DNA of 64,000 nucleotides from Leptospira idonii (GTDB taxonomy: Bacteria > Spirochaetota > Leptospiria > Leptospirales > Leptospiraceae), in assembly GCF_004770995.1 (NCBI RefSeq), contig NZ_RQHW01000031.1, forward strand, positions 62,001 through 126,000. The letters are read 5' to 3'. Both the position numbers and the translations under genes were made by a program. Of the stretch, positions 29,946 through 38,143 are shown piece by piece. The first letter of the stretch is position 1. Each line of letters begins with the position of its first letter. The notes beneath the pieces are model-generated. The model did no database searches. It saw nothing but the letters and a program-made list of their open reading frames with translations, and had not been told where the DNA came from.

Positions 29946-31251
29946 TCTCTTCGGAAACAGAACTGCGTTCCCTGTTTGAAACTTTAATCGAAAGAATCGG
30001 AAGATCCTCTTTTTTATCATTAATCGACAAACAACCGATTGTTGCTTATTCCGGAGGGAAAGATTCCAGCATTTGTTTGGCATTTTTCGAATACCTTCAT
30101 AAACAATACGGTTTCTTATCTCCTGCGATATTTCATTTGAATCATGGGATCAGAGACAACTCTTTGCAGGAAGAAAAAATTCTCTCGTTTGTTCATTCCC
30201 GATTTCCTCGTTTTTTTTTTATAAAAAAAAAATTCCTAATCTGGCAAAACGCTTAAAGAAAAGTTTGGAAGAAACTGGACGAATCGTACGTTACAAACAC
30301 TTAAACAAACTTTCCTACGAACATAAAAGTTTTTTCGTAACCGGCCATCATAATGAAGATTACCTGGAATCGGTTCTACTTCATTTGATTCGAGGAGGAG
30401 GAAACGCTTCTCTCAAGACATTGTCTCCGTTAGATCAAAATCGTTTTTTACCTCTGGTATTTTTTACGGATACAGAAAAAGAAAGAGCCGATTTTTTGAT
30501 CTCGGAACTTTACCCAATCTTTGAAGATGAATCGAATGAGGACGATCGTTATAAGAGGAATCGAATCAGAAAAGAGATTCTGCCGGTTTTAAAGAAGGAA
30601 AACATTGATTGTCATAAGTTGTATTGGAATTTCCACAGTTGGGATAAAGATCATTTCGATTTTCCCAACCGATTTTTAGAAACATCTTCAAAACAAAACC
30701 GCCCTAATACCGTCTTTTCCCTTTCCGTATCTCACCAAACATGGATTCAACTTACCAAGCAATCCCAAAAACAAATTTTGGATCTTTTACTGAAAGAGAT
30801 GGGGTTTTATCCTACGGATCGTTCCCGTTTCGAAGAATTTCTCCGCCAAACGGAAGGAGAAAAAGCCTATCTGGAAACGAATCAATACATTCTTTACAAA
30901 ATGAAATTAGGCGACCTGCAAATTTATTCCCAAAACTCCCCTCTTCTACGGCATCCTTCCTCAGAAAGAGAAAATGAGAAATTTCTAATTCATTGGAATG
31001 CCAAATCGAAAGTATATGAAGACCCAAATCATCAATTGAGACTGGGAACCGCCTCCGAAGGAGAAAAGATTAAAATCAAGACAGGAAACAAGGAGATCTC
31101 AGAATGTCTGAGAGAAAGAAAAATCCCTTTTTTCCTAAGGCAGAATGTTCCCATCCTGTATAACGGAAACGAACCTTTGCAGATTTTATTTTCATTGTAT
31201 TCGGAAGAAGAGAAAGATTATCCCTCACTGGATCGGAATCGTTTTTTATGA
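29942..31251 (+). pseudogene. tilS: tRNA(Ile)-lysidine synthase TilS, frame broken at T10/A10 run
   Basis: TilS converts C34 of the minor Ile tRNA to lysidine and is essential in most bacteria. The first frame encodes the PP-loop ATPase part (VAYSGGKDSSICLAFFEY, FHLNHGIRDN) and stops at 30256. The second, in frame from before 30211, encodes IPNLAKRLKKSLEETGRI, FVTGHHNEDYLESVLLHLIRG and the C-terminal domain to 31251. The frames meet at T10-AT-A10 (30211-30232). One extra base, or a -1 ribosomal slip on T TTT TTT or A AAA AAA, restores one protein of about 436 aa. Everything else is intact and both ends overlap neighbours by ATGA, so the gene is probably functional in vivo or the run was miscounted. 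Confidence 0.88.
30211..30232 (+). repeat. T10-AT-A10 double homopolymer in tilS
   Basis: Ten T (30211-30220), A, T, then ten A (30223-30232), forming a near-perfect palindrome. It is the site where the tilS reading frame changes from 2 to 1 and contains several slippery heptamers in the correct phase (T TTT TTT at 30214-30220, A AAA AAA at 30226-30232). Confidence 0.85.
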
Positions 31252-31880
31252 GTGAACAAAAACCAATCAAATACCACGAAGAAGTCAATTTTCCTACAAC
31301 TACCTTTTTCGATTCGATCGCCAAAATCACGGATGATACGAATTTTCCCGAAGGACAGTTGTTAGGTTTTTTAGGAAGGTCCAATTCGGGAAAATCCTCC
31401 CTTCTCAATGCGATCACGAATCACAAAGGTCTCGCTAAAGTTTCCAAAACTCCCGGAAAAACAAAACTCATCAACGTATTTACCACCAAACATGGATTCT
31501 CTCTTGTCGATTTACCGGGTTTCGGATATTCGAAAGCCTCTTTGAAAGAACACAAAGAGATGATGACTCTCATCGAAACGTTTTTAAATCGTATCTCTTC
31601 CTTAAAATTCCTATTCATCCTATGTGATGCCCAAAGGACATTTCCGGAAGAAGAGATGCAGATGATCGAAACCGCCGTCACGAAAAAAATACAACCTGTG
31701 GTGATCCGAACGAAAGCGGACAAATTGAATCAAAAAGGAAAAAACGAAGTTCAAAAAGATATGGAAGTCGTTATGAACGAATTAGGTTATCCTTTCCCTT
31801 TATTTTTCGTTTCTTCCACTACGGGCAAAGGAATCAACGAACTCAGAAAGTTCATTCTCAGCAAAACAGGCGTTATGTAG
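31248..31880 (+). CDS. engB: Ribosome-biogenesis GTPase EngB/YsxC
   Basis: 210 aa TRAFAC-class GTPase that binds the assembling large ribosomal subunit. G motifs are visible in order: G1 GRSNSGKSSLL, G2 Thr in KTPGKTKLINVF, G3 DLPGFGYSKAS, G4 TKADKLNQ and G5 SSTTGKG. The ATGA overlap with the tilS stop implies coupled translation, which in turn needs ribosomes to read through the tilS frame change. Length and order are normal for the family. Confidence 0.95.
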   Translation: MSEQKPIKYHEEVNFPTTTFFDSIAKITDDTNFPEGQLLGFLGRSNSGKSSLLNAITNHKGLAKVSKTPGKTKLINVFTTKHGFSLVDLPGFGYSKASLKEHKEMMTLIETFLNRISSLKFLFILCDAQRTFPEEEMQMIETAVTKKIQPVVIRTKADKLNQKGKNEVQKDMEVVMNELGYPFPLFFVSSTTGKGINELRKFILSKTGVM

Positions 31881-31898
31881 ATAAGTATTCTATAAAAA

Positions 31899-31928
31899 AA
31901 GGCACTTACATGAAGCAGTAAGTGCCTT
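31899..31928 (-). terminator. Terminator of the small Cys-rich gene
   Basis: AAGGCACTTAC (31899-31909) and GTAAGTGCCTT (31918-31928) form a perfect 11-bp stem with an eight-base loop. A run of seven A just to the left gives the U tract on the minus strand. The orientation shows that a transcribed gene lies to its right on the minus strand. Confidence 0.88.
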
Positions 31929-31966
31929 AGAGAACGTAGGAACAAGAAGCAGATTCTGAGGAAAGT

Positions 31967-32137
31967 CTACGATTGAGTTTTTTTCTTACAAAGACCTTCC
32001 GACTCTCTAGCTCTACAATGTGCACAAGGGTTCAGGTTAGCACATCCCTTTCTAGGAGCCACAGACTCCGGATGATTTTGCATTGCCGGCAAATCTTCCT
32101 GATTCTGCTGTATTTCTCTGTAATGATCCTTTCCCAA
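31967..32137 (-). CDS. Small Cys-rich protein (56 aa)
   Basis: TTG start preceded at six bases by AGGAGAG, and followed 38 bases after the stop by a strong minus-strand terminator, so this short gene has its own expression signals. The product starts MGKDHYREIQQNQEDLPAMQ and ends in RKGCANLNPCAHCRARESEG then LCKKKTQS. The four Cys are spaced C-x5-C-x2-C-x8-C, suited to binding zinc or an iron-sulfur cluster. There is no signal peptide. No family was recognised; the basic tail could contact nucleic acid. The flanking 32138-32479 interval shows only AT-rich, promoter-like sequence with no further gene. Confidence 0.7.
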   Translation of the reverse strand: MGKDHYREIQQNQEDLPAMQNHPESVAPRKGCANLNPCAHCRARESEGLCKKKTQS

Positions 32138-32479
32138 TGGACTCTCTCCTGCAGTATCTGTAAGAACTATTTAATTGAGATTAAGAATCAAATTCAATAA
32201 CTTTTTAAAGAAATCAGCAAAAAAATAAGGATTTTGCATCGATTGTATCTATCCGTCCGAACCATTTTCGTAGCCAGGAACTTCTCCCCTCTTCTTTCGG
32301 AACGATCTTTTGAAAGACCCCATCGGAACAGAATCGAATCTTCCGATTTCCCGAACCATCACCTAACAAAAAATAAAACTGAAATAAAATGACAATATGA
32401 AAGTCGCCAAACAGGAAAATGGATATTCATCGGATAAAATAAAATTTAAAATGCCTAAATCACACGGAGACATTCAAAA

Positions 32480-32896
32480 ATGAAAAAAAGTTTCGCACTT
32501 CTTTCCCTTACGATCCTTTCTTTGGCGGCAGTCCATTGCGGTAAAAAATCACCGGAAGAACAATTGATAGAACTCGCACCTAAATTTCAAAAAGCGATCT
32601 GTGCCAAAACCATCGGATGCACTAAGGATCAATTCGAAAAAATTCCTCCTCAATTCAGAAGTATGATCCCTCCTTTTATGCAATCGGAAGAAAATTGCGT
32701 CGCATTCTTCTCTCAAAAATTCGAAGAAGCGAAAAAAGAAAGAGAAACCAGCAAAAAAGAACTCACTCAAGAAATGGTGGATTCCATCTCTACTTGTATC
32801 ACCGCTTTGGAAGGAGCTTCTTGTGACGTGTTCCAAGGCAACAAAGGAGAAGGAGTTAAAATTCCCGGCTGCGAATCAATCAACAATTTTAAGTAA
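32480..32896 (+). CDS. Small Cys-rich lipoprotein
   Basis: 138 aa. A signal peptide with spirochaete-type lipobox (SLAAVHC, Cys at residue 20) predicts lipid modification. The mature part is helical and carries five further Cys (AICAKTIGC, ENCVAFF, STCITALEGASC, PGCESI), likely disulfide-bonded in the periplasm or at the surface. It resembles a group of short Leptospira lipoproteins of unknown function. CACGGAG precedes the ATG. A terminator follows. Confidence 0.7.
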   Translation: MKKSFALLSLTILSLAAVHCGKKSPEEQLIELAPKFQKAICAKTIGCTKDQFEKIPPQFRSMIPPFMQSEENCVAFFSQKFEEAKKERETSKKELTQEMVDSISTCITALEGASCDVFQGNKGEGVKIPGCESINNFK

Positions 32897-32905
32897 GGTG
32901 ATCTA

Positions 32906-32940
32906 CCGGGTCTCCTAAGAAACCCGGATTCGACCTTTTT
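32906..32940 (+). terminator. Terminator of the small lipoprotein gene
   Basis: CCGGGT (32906-32911) and ACCCGG (32922-32927) stem, followed by a T5 run at 32936-32940, 10 bases after the stop codon. Confidence 0.75.
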
Positions 32941-32956
32941 AAATGATTACCGATCC

Positions 32957-32988
32957 GAATTACGAAACGGCAACTTGTTTCGTAATTC
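32957..32988 (-). terminator. Perfect hairpin spanning the MFS stop codon
   Basis: GAATTACGAAAC (32957-32968) pairs exactly with GTTTCGTAATTC (32977-32988), 12 bp with an eight-base loop. The MFS stop codon lies inside the stem. It probably protects the 3' end or terminates the minus-strand transcript, although no long U tract follows. Confidence 0.5.
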
Positions 32989-34249
32989 GATGAATCCTCA
33001 AAACTAAAACCGCAGCAATCAAACACAATCCTCCAGCCACCATAGTCGACACGGTGTAAGTTCCCAAAGAAGAACGCAACACTCCGCCGGATAATGCAGC
33101 AAAGGCGGCTCCTAATTGATGGCCCGCCACGATCCATCCGAATATGATAGGCGCCTCTTTTCTCCCGAAAATATCGTTCGTCAATCGGACTGTAGGAGGT
33201 ACTGTGGCGATCCAATCCAAACCATAAAACAAAGCAAAGACGGGAATTCCGAAATACGTGATATTAAATGCAAAAGGAAGATAGATCAAAGCGATCCCTC
33301 TCAGGCCGTAATACCAAAATAACAGAACTCTATTATTAAATTTATCAGACATCCAGCCGGATAATGTGGTACCTACCAAATCCAATCCGCCCATCACCGC
33401 CAAAATACCTGCTCCTTCCACGGCACCTAATCCGTAATCGCCGCACATGGCGATAAAATGGGTGCCGATATATCCGTTTGTGGTAGCTCCGCAGATAAAA
33501 AAGCTGATGAAAAGCAGCCAGAAGTCTCGGAAAGTTACCGCCTTTCTCAAAGAATCGAAAGCGATTGCGATCGGATTTCGAGTGGTTTGTTCCGAATGTA
33601 AAGGGGCATCTTTCGGTTCCCCATACAACCTAAGTCCCAAAGAGGCGGGCCTTTCCGGCAAAAATAGATATACTAAGGGAAAAACGACGGAGATACCACA
33701 AGCCACCGTCAGGATCACATTCCTCCATCCGTAAGTTTCCACAATCGTGGCAAGTAACGGAAGAAATACGAGCTGACCTGTGGCGGAACTGGCGGTGAGA
33801 ATTCCCATCGCAAGCCCTCTTTTCTCCTGAAACCATCTGCTGACTATGGTAGCGGCAAGAGTGGTTGAGGTGACTCCTGTGGTACCTCCCACAATCAATC
33901 CCCAAATCAACCACATATGCCAGCTCTCCTGCATCCAACTGGAGACAGCTACGCTGACACCTAATACGAACAAAGCGGATAAAACCGTTTTTCTAAGACC
34001 GAAACGTTCCATCGCCGCTGCGGAAAAAGGGCCCATTAGCCCGAAAAGGGCCAAATTGATGGAAAGTGCGATGGAGATCGTCGCTCGGTCCCATCCCATG
34101 GAAAGTTCCAAAGGAACCATCATCACACTGGGAGCGGCTCTGGTTCCCGCAGTGACGAGCAGGACAAAAAAGCCGACTCCTATCGCCACCCAAGAATAAT
34201 GAAAACGCCCTTCGAAAGAACGACTGATCCAACCGGAAACCACTCTCAT
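32960..34249 (-). CDS. Major facilitator superfamily transporter
   Basis: 429 aa with about twelve membrane helices. The cytoplasmic loop between helices 2 and 3 (MERFGLRKTVL) and its counterpart between 8 and 9 (GWMSDKFNNRVLLF) are the MFS signature GxxxDRxGRR equivalents. It is similar to the monocarboxylate/oxalate-formate antiporter branch. AAGGAGAAAAT precedes the ATG, a strong site. The gene is divergent from a TetR regulator and two operator-like repeats lie between them, so expression is likely repressed until the effector, perhaps the transported compound, appears. Confidence 0.88.
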   Translation of the reverse strand: MRVVSGWISRSFEGRFHYSWVAIGVGFFVLLVTAGTRAAPSVMMVPLELSMGWDRATISIALSINLALFGLMGPFSAAAMERFGLRKTVLSALFVLGVSVAVSSWMQESWHMWLIWGLIVGGTTGVTSTTLAATIVSRWFQEKRGLAMGILTASSATGQLVFLPLLATIVETYGWRNVILTVACGISVVFPLVYLFLPERPASLGLRLYGEPKDAPLHSEQTTRNPIAIAFDSLRKAVTFRDFWLLFISFFICGATTNGYIGTHFIAMCGDYGLGAVEGAGILAVMGGLDLVGTTLSGWMSDKFNNRVLLFWYYGLRGIALIYLPFAFNITYFGIPVFALFYGLDWIATVPPTVRLTNDIFGRKEAPIIFGWIVAGHQLGAAFAALSGGVLRSSLGTYTVSTMVAGGLCLIAAVLVLRIHRITKQVAVS

Positions 34250-34283
34250 ATTTTCTCCTTGAAAACCGAACCGTTTCGTTTCT

Positions 34284-34305
34284 ATTGTTACTAAGCGGTA
34301 ACAAT
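34284..34305. promoter_or_regulatory. TetR operator 1
   Basis: Perfect inverted repeat ATTGTTAC-N6-GTAACAAT, 22 bp, between the divergent MFS and TetR genes. A second copy starts exactly 30 bases further on. Size and symmetry suit a TetR dimer. Confidence 0.75.
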
Positions 34306-34313
34306 AAACCCAA

Positions 34314-34335
34314 ATTGTGACCGAGCTGTAACATG
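34314..34335. promoter_or_regulatory. TetR operator 2
   Basis: Imperfect copy of operator 1: ATTGTGAC-N6-GTAACATG, with the same six-base spacer. The 30-base offset from operator 1 is close to three helical turns, placing both dimers on the same DNA face. Confidence 0.7.
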
Positions 34336-34370
34336 TAAAGAAAAAAGAAAGAGATTTCGGGAAAGTTAAA

Positions 34371-34952
34371 ATGAAAAAAACACCTGGCCAAACGGCACAA
34401 ATACAAATCTTGGAAGCGGTAGATCGATTGTTCTATCAGGAAGGAGCCAGAGCTGTAGGAGTAGATTCCGTAGTGAAAGAAGCAGGCGTAAATAAAATGG
34501 CGCTTTACAGACAGTTCGAATCCAAAGACGGGCTTTTACTCCATTATCTGCAAAGAAGGGACGAAAGTTTTTGGGAACGTTTTGAAAAAAGCATCTCCAA
34601 ACACCCGCAAGATGCCCGAAAACAATTAATCCAGATCTTTATCGATCTCTCTGAGAGAACACAGAACAAAACGTACAGAGGATGTCCTTTCATCAATATC
34701 GCAGTGGAATTTCCGGATAAAAAACATCCTGCCAGAAATATGGTCGCAGAAAACAAATCCAAACTCTTGAAAGAGCTGACTCGGTTGAGTAAGGAAACGG
34801 GAGCAAAAGATTATAAAACTCTTGCGATAGGTCTTGGTTTTTTAGTGGAAGGAGCTTACGCAGCAAGCCAAACCTATTCGGAGCAAACGGCTTTATTCAA
34901 GTCCTTGCCTAAGGTGGCTACTTCTATGATCGATTCTTATTTGAAGAAATAA
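34371..34952 (+). CDS. TetR-family transcriptional regulator
   Basis: 193 aa. The N-terminal helix-turn-helix (QILEAVDRLFYQEGARAVGVDSVVKEAGVNKMALYRQFESK) matches TetR_N. The C-terminal ligand domain contains YRGCPFINIAVEF, seen in the regulator group that controls efflux pumps and dehydrogenases. Divergent from the MFS gene with paired operators between, it most likely represses both its own gene and the transporter. Its stop codon abuts that of the converging metalloprotease gene with no gap. Confidence 0.9.
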   Translation: MKKTPGQTAQIQILEAVDRLFYQEGARAVGVDSVVKEAGVNKMALYRQFESKDGLLLHYLQRRDESFWERFEKSISKHPQDARKQLIQIFIDLSERTQNKTYRGCPFINIAVEFPDKKHPARNMVAENKSKLLKELTRLSKETGAKDYKTLAIGLGFLVEGAYAASQTYSEQTALFKSLPKVATSMIDSYLKK

Positions 34953-35705
34953 TTAGATGAGAGTATTCAAAAAGTTGCCGGATTTGGATTCGTTCCCTGC
35001 CTGCATCATTCCGAATACGTTAGATACCATTAGTTTTCTGATATCGGAAAGCATATCGAAGGTTTCCCGAAGATTCTCCTTCATTTTAAGAAGTCTCACT
35101 TCCTCTTCCAGTCTGCGTTTTTCGGAAGCGATCTCTTTCGCCTTATCGTCTTCTTCGAAGGATTTAGTTTTATCAGAACCTACGGACGATTTGCCTTTTT
35201 GTTTTTCGGATTCAAGTCTGATCTCCAAGTCTTTGATTTTGGATTCCAACTCTTCTTTCTTTTCCCGTTCCACCGCTTGCACAGGGTTCATACGATCCTT
35301 ATCTTTGGCTTTTTTATCTTCCTCTTCTTTGGAAACGGAAAATAGATCCTTAAAGGACTTCCCATCGGAATAGGGTTCTAAGCTCGGATCGGTTTTGGAT
35401 ATGGATTCAGGACGTTTTTGAGTGGTAGCGGAAGTCTCCCCACTAACGGCAACCATACGTCCATCTCTCATCTCATAATTGATTTTGACTTGAACGGAAC
35501 GAACTTCGCTTCCTTCTTGGAAGGCTTGGTTTTTGAATTCTTGAACATGACCCAATTCATGGGCGATGACATGCAAAGCGGATAAATTTTCCGTAGAACT
35601 TTCCAGTCTTCCGTGGCCGACAAAGCTCACGCGGTTGTCCTGGTAAGGATTCTTCAGATGGGCAGTGTGGTTCTGTAATCCCGTTAAATTCATAACTCCG
35701 CTCAC
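34953..35705 (-). CDS. SprA-related putative zinc metalloprotease
   Basis: 250 aa. The N-terminal half contains VIAHELGHVQEF, an HExxH zinc site, in the context typical of the SprA-related family (preceded by ENLSALHV and followed by VQVKINYEMRDGRMVAVSGETSATT). The C-terminal half is a long charged coiled coil (EKKEELESKIKDLEIRLES...KRRLEEEVRLLKM). There is no signal peptide. Substrate unknown. It converges end-to-end with the TetR gene. Confidence 0.8.
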   Translation of the reverse strand: MSGVMNLTGLQNHTAHLKNPYQDNRVSFVGHGRLESSTENLSALHVIAHELGHVQEFKNQAFQEGSEVRSVQVKINYEMRDGRMVAVSGETSATTQKRPESISKTDPSLEPYSDGKSFKDLFSVSKEEEDKKAKDKDRMNPVQAVEREKKEELESKIKDLEIRLESEKQKGKSSVGSDKTKSFEEDDKAKEIASEKRRLEEEVRLLKMKENLRETFDMLSDIRKLMVSNVFGMMQAGNESKSGNFLNTLI

Positions 35706-35858
35706 TTGGTACTTCGGAGGATCTAGGGATTAGATTACGATAAATTTGAAAAAAAGAAAGATTTTTATCACCCTAAAAATCGGGTTTTTGACATAACAAG
35801 GAAAGTGGTAAGAGCGTCACGGCCTTCGAAAGAAGACCGTGGTTCCTAAGGAAGAAAA

Positions 35859-36539
35859 TTAAAGATTTCTTATGCAACGGACATAATTTCTATCCGTTTT
35901 GATGGTTCTTTTTTCCGTTCCGAAAGACTGACGATCGAAAGAAACGGAATATGCCGTTTCTCCCGGAATATCGGTTTCATTGGCCCAAGAAGACCAGTAT
36001 TCCCCTTCCACTGTGGAAGGAAAATAAAGAAGCACTGCCGATCTACCGGTAACAGTTAATCTCTGTAACTCGATCAAATTAGGAACTCTCCAGTTGCTTC
36101 CCAACTGACTGCAAGCTGCAAACAATTCACTGGATCCTGAAATACCCACTTGAGATGCATTCGTCACAGTTTGCGGATAGGCAAGAGTGTTACATGCGTG
36201 AGTTTTGGAATCACAATAAGCAACTTGATTCGCACCGTAACGATACGGATCGTGAGGGTTCAAAACGGTTCCTGCGGATGCACCCAAACAATCGTTTTGT
36301 GCCAAACGATACACTTGGCCTGAGGAACATTTTTGCCATTGTAAACCGGCAACGGAATCAGTAACGGTTCCGTTGTAGTTGTCCACCAAGGAACCTCTGT
36401 TTGCGATGAGTCCCGCAATCAAAACATTCGTTTCTTCGGGAGACAAACCGAAAGTATCTTCTACCGGTTTGGCTTCACAATTCCAGAAAAATGAAAAGGC
36501 AGCTAAGACGAGAGCAAGAGTATATTTTGTATTTTTCAT
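35859..36539 (-). CDS. DUF1566 (Lcl-type) lipoprotein
   Basis: 226 aa. The signal peptide ends in SFFWNC, a spirochaete lipobox with Cys at residue 21. The body has the DUF1566 pattern: NYNGTVTDSVAGLQWQKCSS near the start, NWRVPNLIELQRL in the middle, YWSSWANE and the terminal NYVRCIRNL. The domain occurs in surface and adhesin-like proteins; the ligand is unknown. A hairpin at 35819-35842 (CACGGCCTTC/GAAGACCGTG, one mismatch) downstream may be its terminator. Confidence 0.82.
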   Translation of the reverse strand: MKNTKYTLALVLAAFSFFWNCEAKPVEDTFGLSPEETNVLIAGLIANRGSLVDNYNGTVTDSVAGLQWQKCSSGQVYRLAQNDCLGASAGTVLNPHDPYRYGANQVAYCDSKTHACNTLAYPQTVTNASQVGISGSSELFAACSQLGSNWRVPNLIELQRLTVTGRSAVLLYFPSTVEGEYWSSWANETDIPGETAYSVSFDRQSFGTEKRTIKTDRNYVRCIRNL

Positions 36540-36552
36540 TGTTTCTCTTCTC

Positions 36553-38070
36553 CTAAAAAATATGGTTAAAGTTTACAAAGGCTTGGGAGTCTTCGTTTGA
36601 TTTTGCATAATCCACATAGATAATGGTCGCTTGGTTCCAAGGGATTCTGAATCCGATACCTCTGGAGTGTTTGTAACCTTGCAGATTGACCATCTTGGTT
36701 TCGTCCCAAACACGTCCCACATCGTAGAAAGGAACCAATTGGAAATCGAAATGTTGTCCCCAAATATCTACGGAAGCGAACTTCCAACGGATTTCGAAGT
36801 TGGCAAAACCCATGGTTTGCCCCACGAAACGATCCTGCTTATAACCTCTGATTGTGGTTCTACCGCCTAACCCGGATTGGTTGGTTTCCGTTCCCCACAT
36901 GTTTCTGTATTCGTAAAAAGGAGCGTCACCGTTCGTTTGAATCAAACTGGCTCTTGCCGCCACTACTAGTTTCTCTAATAGTTCAGGGGGTTTGCGAGTG
37001 AACCAAGTCACAGGGCTCATAAAGATTCTTCCGGAAACCAGGTTCTTATTGAACTCGGAGCTGGAACCGATCGCTTTCGCAGATCTTTCATGGGTGTATT
37101 CCAAAAATAAACCTCGGTTCGGATCCGGCTCGAAGTCACGAGTGTCATACACGATACCGGCACGGATCGTATTCGTATAACCACCTTTAAATCCGTTGAT
37201 CTTTCCGTCTCTTTCGTCACGGCTCACTCTAGTTTCTCCGTGAGGAGTTGCGATTTCTTTATCGGTGTCTAAGAAACTGAGAGGGAAACCTCCCAATTGG
37301 TCGTATCCGCCGAATTTAGCATCATAGGTTTTCCCGTCGTAAGTACGGATGATTTGTTTGGACAAACGCATACCGGTTACTGTTCTTACCTTTCCTCCGA
37401 AGAATGAATATTCTCCTGAAAAACTGAAGTTAGGGTTCTCTATATCATAACGGTTGTAACGTGAATCGGTTACGTAAGGAGCTTCACCGATCCCTGCATC
37501 TCCCGGTCTTCTGTAATGTAAGTTAGCTTCGTAGTCCGCAAAAGGAGCGTTACGAATCATTCTTCCCGTAGGATCGTTTCTTTCCAGATAAGATAACGGC
37601 TGTAATGTTTTTTCACCGATTCCGAAGTAAAGAGAGTTCGGATTTCTTTCATAAACCAAATCCGCACGTACGCGCCACTTCGTATCCATAATGTACGGAG
37701 CATCCATACTCAACCAGTGGTACGGAGCGTTCTTTGTCGTATTGAAATATTGAGCGAAGATACGATAGCGATAAGGAGTATATTCGAAAAGTGGATTGTT
37801 TCTTTCCCCGTTATTGAGGTAAATCACCCTAGCGCCGTAACCGATCCCTACGTTCGGATCGGAGTTAACAAGAGGAAGACCGGTAAAATAACCGCCTTCT
37901 TTTTTATTCTTTATGTCCCTCTCGCTTAATCTCTTTTTTTCATCGACTTCGAACGGCATATTTGCCGGACGAGGACGAGGGGCATCTTGTGAGTCCGTAG
38001 CTTGGGCCCAAAGAGAGAGGGATGTGATAAACAGAAGAAACACACTACTTCTGATAAAAATTGAGTACAT
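36553..38070 (-). CDS. Omp85/BamA-like outer-membrane barrel protein
   Basis: 505 aa with a signal peptide (cleavage near SLWAQA). The C-terminal two thirds form a 16-strand-type barrel: GGYTNTIRAGIVYDTRDFEPDPNRGLFLEYTHERS, the conserved loop-6-like GGRTTIRGYKQDRFVGQ (Omp85 family RGY/R-G-F motif) and VPFYDVGRVWDE, ending in FVNFNHIF with terminal Phe. POTRA repeats are absent, so this is a short surface-antigen-type member rather than BamA itself. AGGTG precedes the ATG. It is followed after 13 bp by the DUF1566 lipoprotein gene, so both may be exported together. Confidence 0.85.
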   Translation of the reverse strand: MYSIFIRSSVFLLFITSLSLWAQATDSQDAPRPRPANMPFEVDEKKRLSERDIKNKKEGGYFTGLPLVNSDPNVGIGYGARVIYLNNGERNNPLFEYTPYRYRIFAQYFNTTKNAPYHWLSMDAPYIMDTKWRVRADLVYERNPNSLYFGIGEKTLQPLSYLERNDPTGRMIRNAPFADYEANLHYRRPGDAGIGEAPYVTDSRYNRYDIENPNFSFSGEYSFFGGKVRTVTGMRLSKQIIRTYDGKTYDAKFGGYDQLGGFPLSFLDTDKEIATPHGETRVSRDERDGKINGFKGGYTNTIRAGIVYDTRDFEPDPNRGLFLEYTHERSAKAIGSSSEFNKNLVSGRIFMSPVTWFTRKPPELLEKLVVAARASLIQTNGDAPFYEYRNMWGTETNQSGLGGRTTIRGYKQDRFVGQTMGFANFEIRWKFASVDIWGQHFDFQLVPFYDVGRVWDETKMVNLQGYKHSRGIGFRIPWNQATIIYVDYAKSNEDSQAFVNFNHIF

Positions 38071-38143
38071 TCTACACCTATTCGTTCTGGAAACTGGCTA
38101 ATCATCGATAGTTCCCAAAAAAATGTCAAATAGATTCAAAAAT

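Noticed and set aside
32022..32137. Possible metal-sensing RNA upstream of the lipoprotein gene
   Set aside because: The sequence is explained by the small Cys-rich coding region and shows no extended pairing apart from its terminator.
31973..32200. 75-aa + strand ORF downstream of engB
   Set aside because: It lies antisense to the 56-aa Cys-rich gene, whose ribosome-binding site and terminator fit the minus strand; no initiation signal on the + strand.
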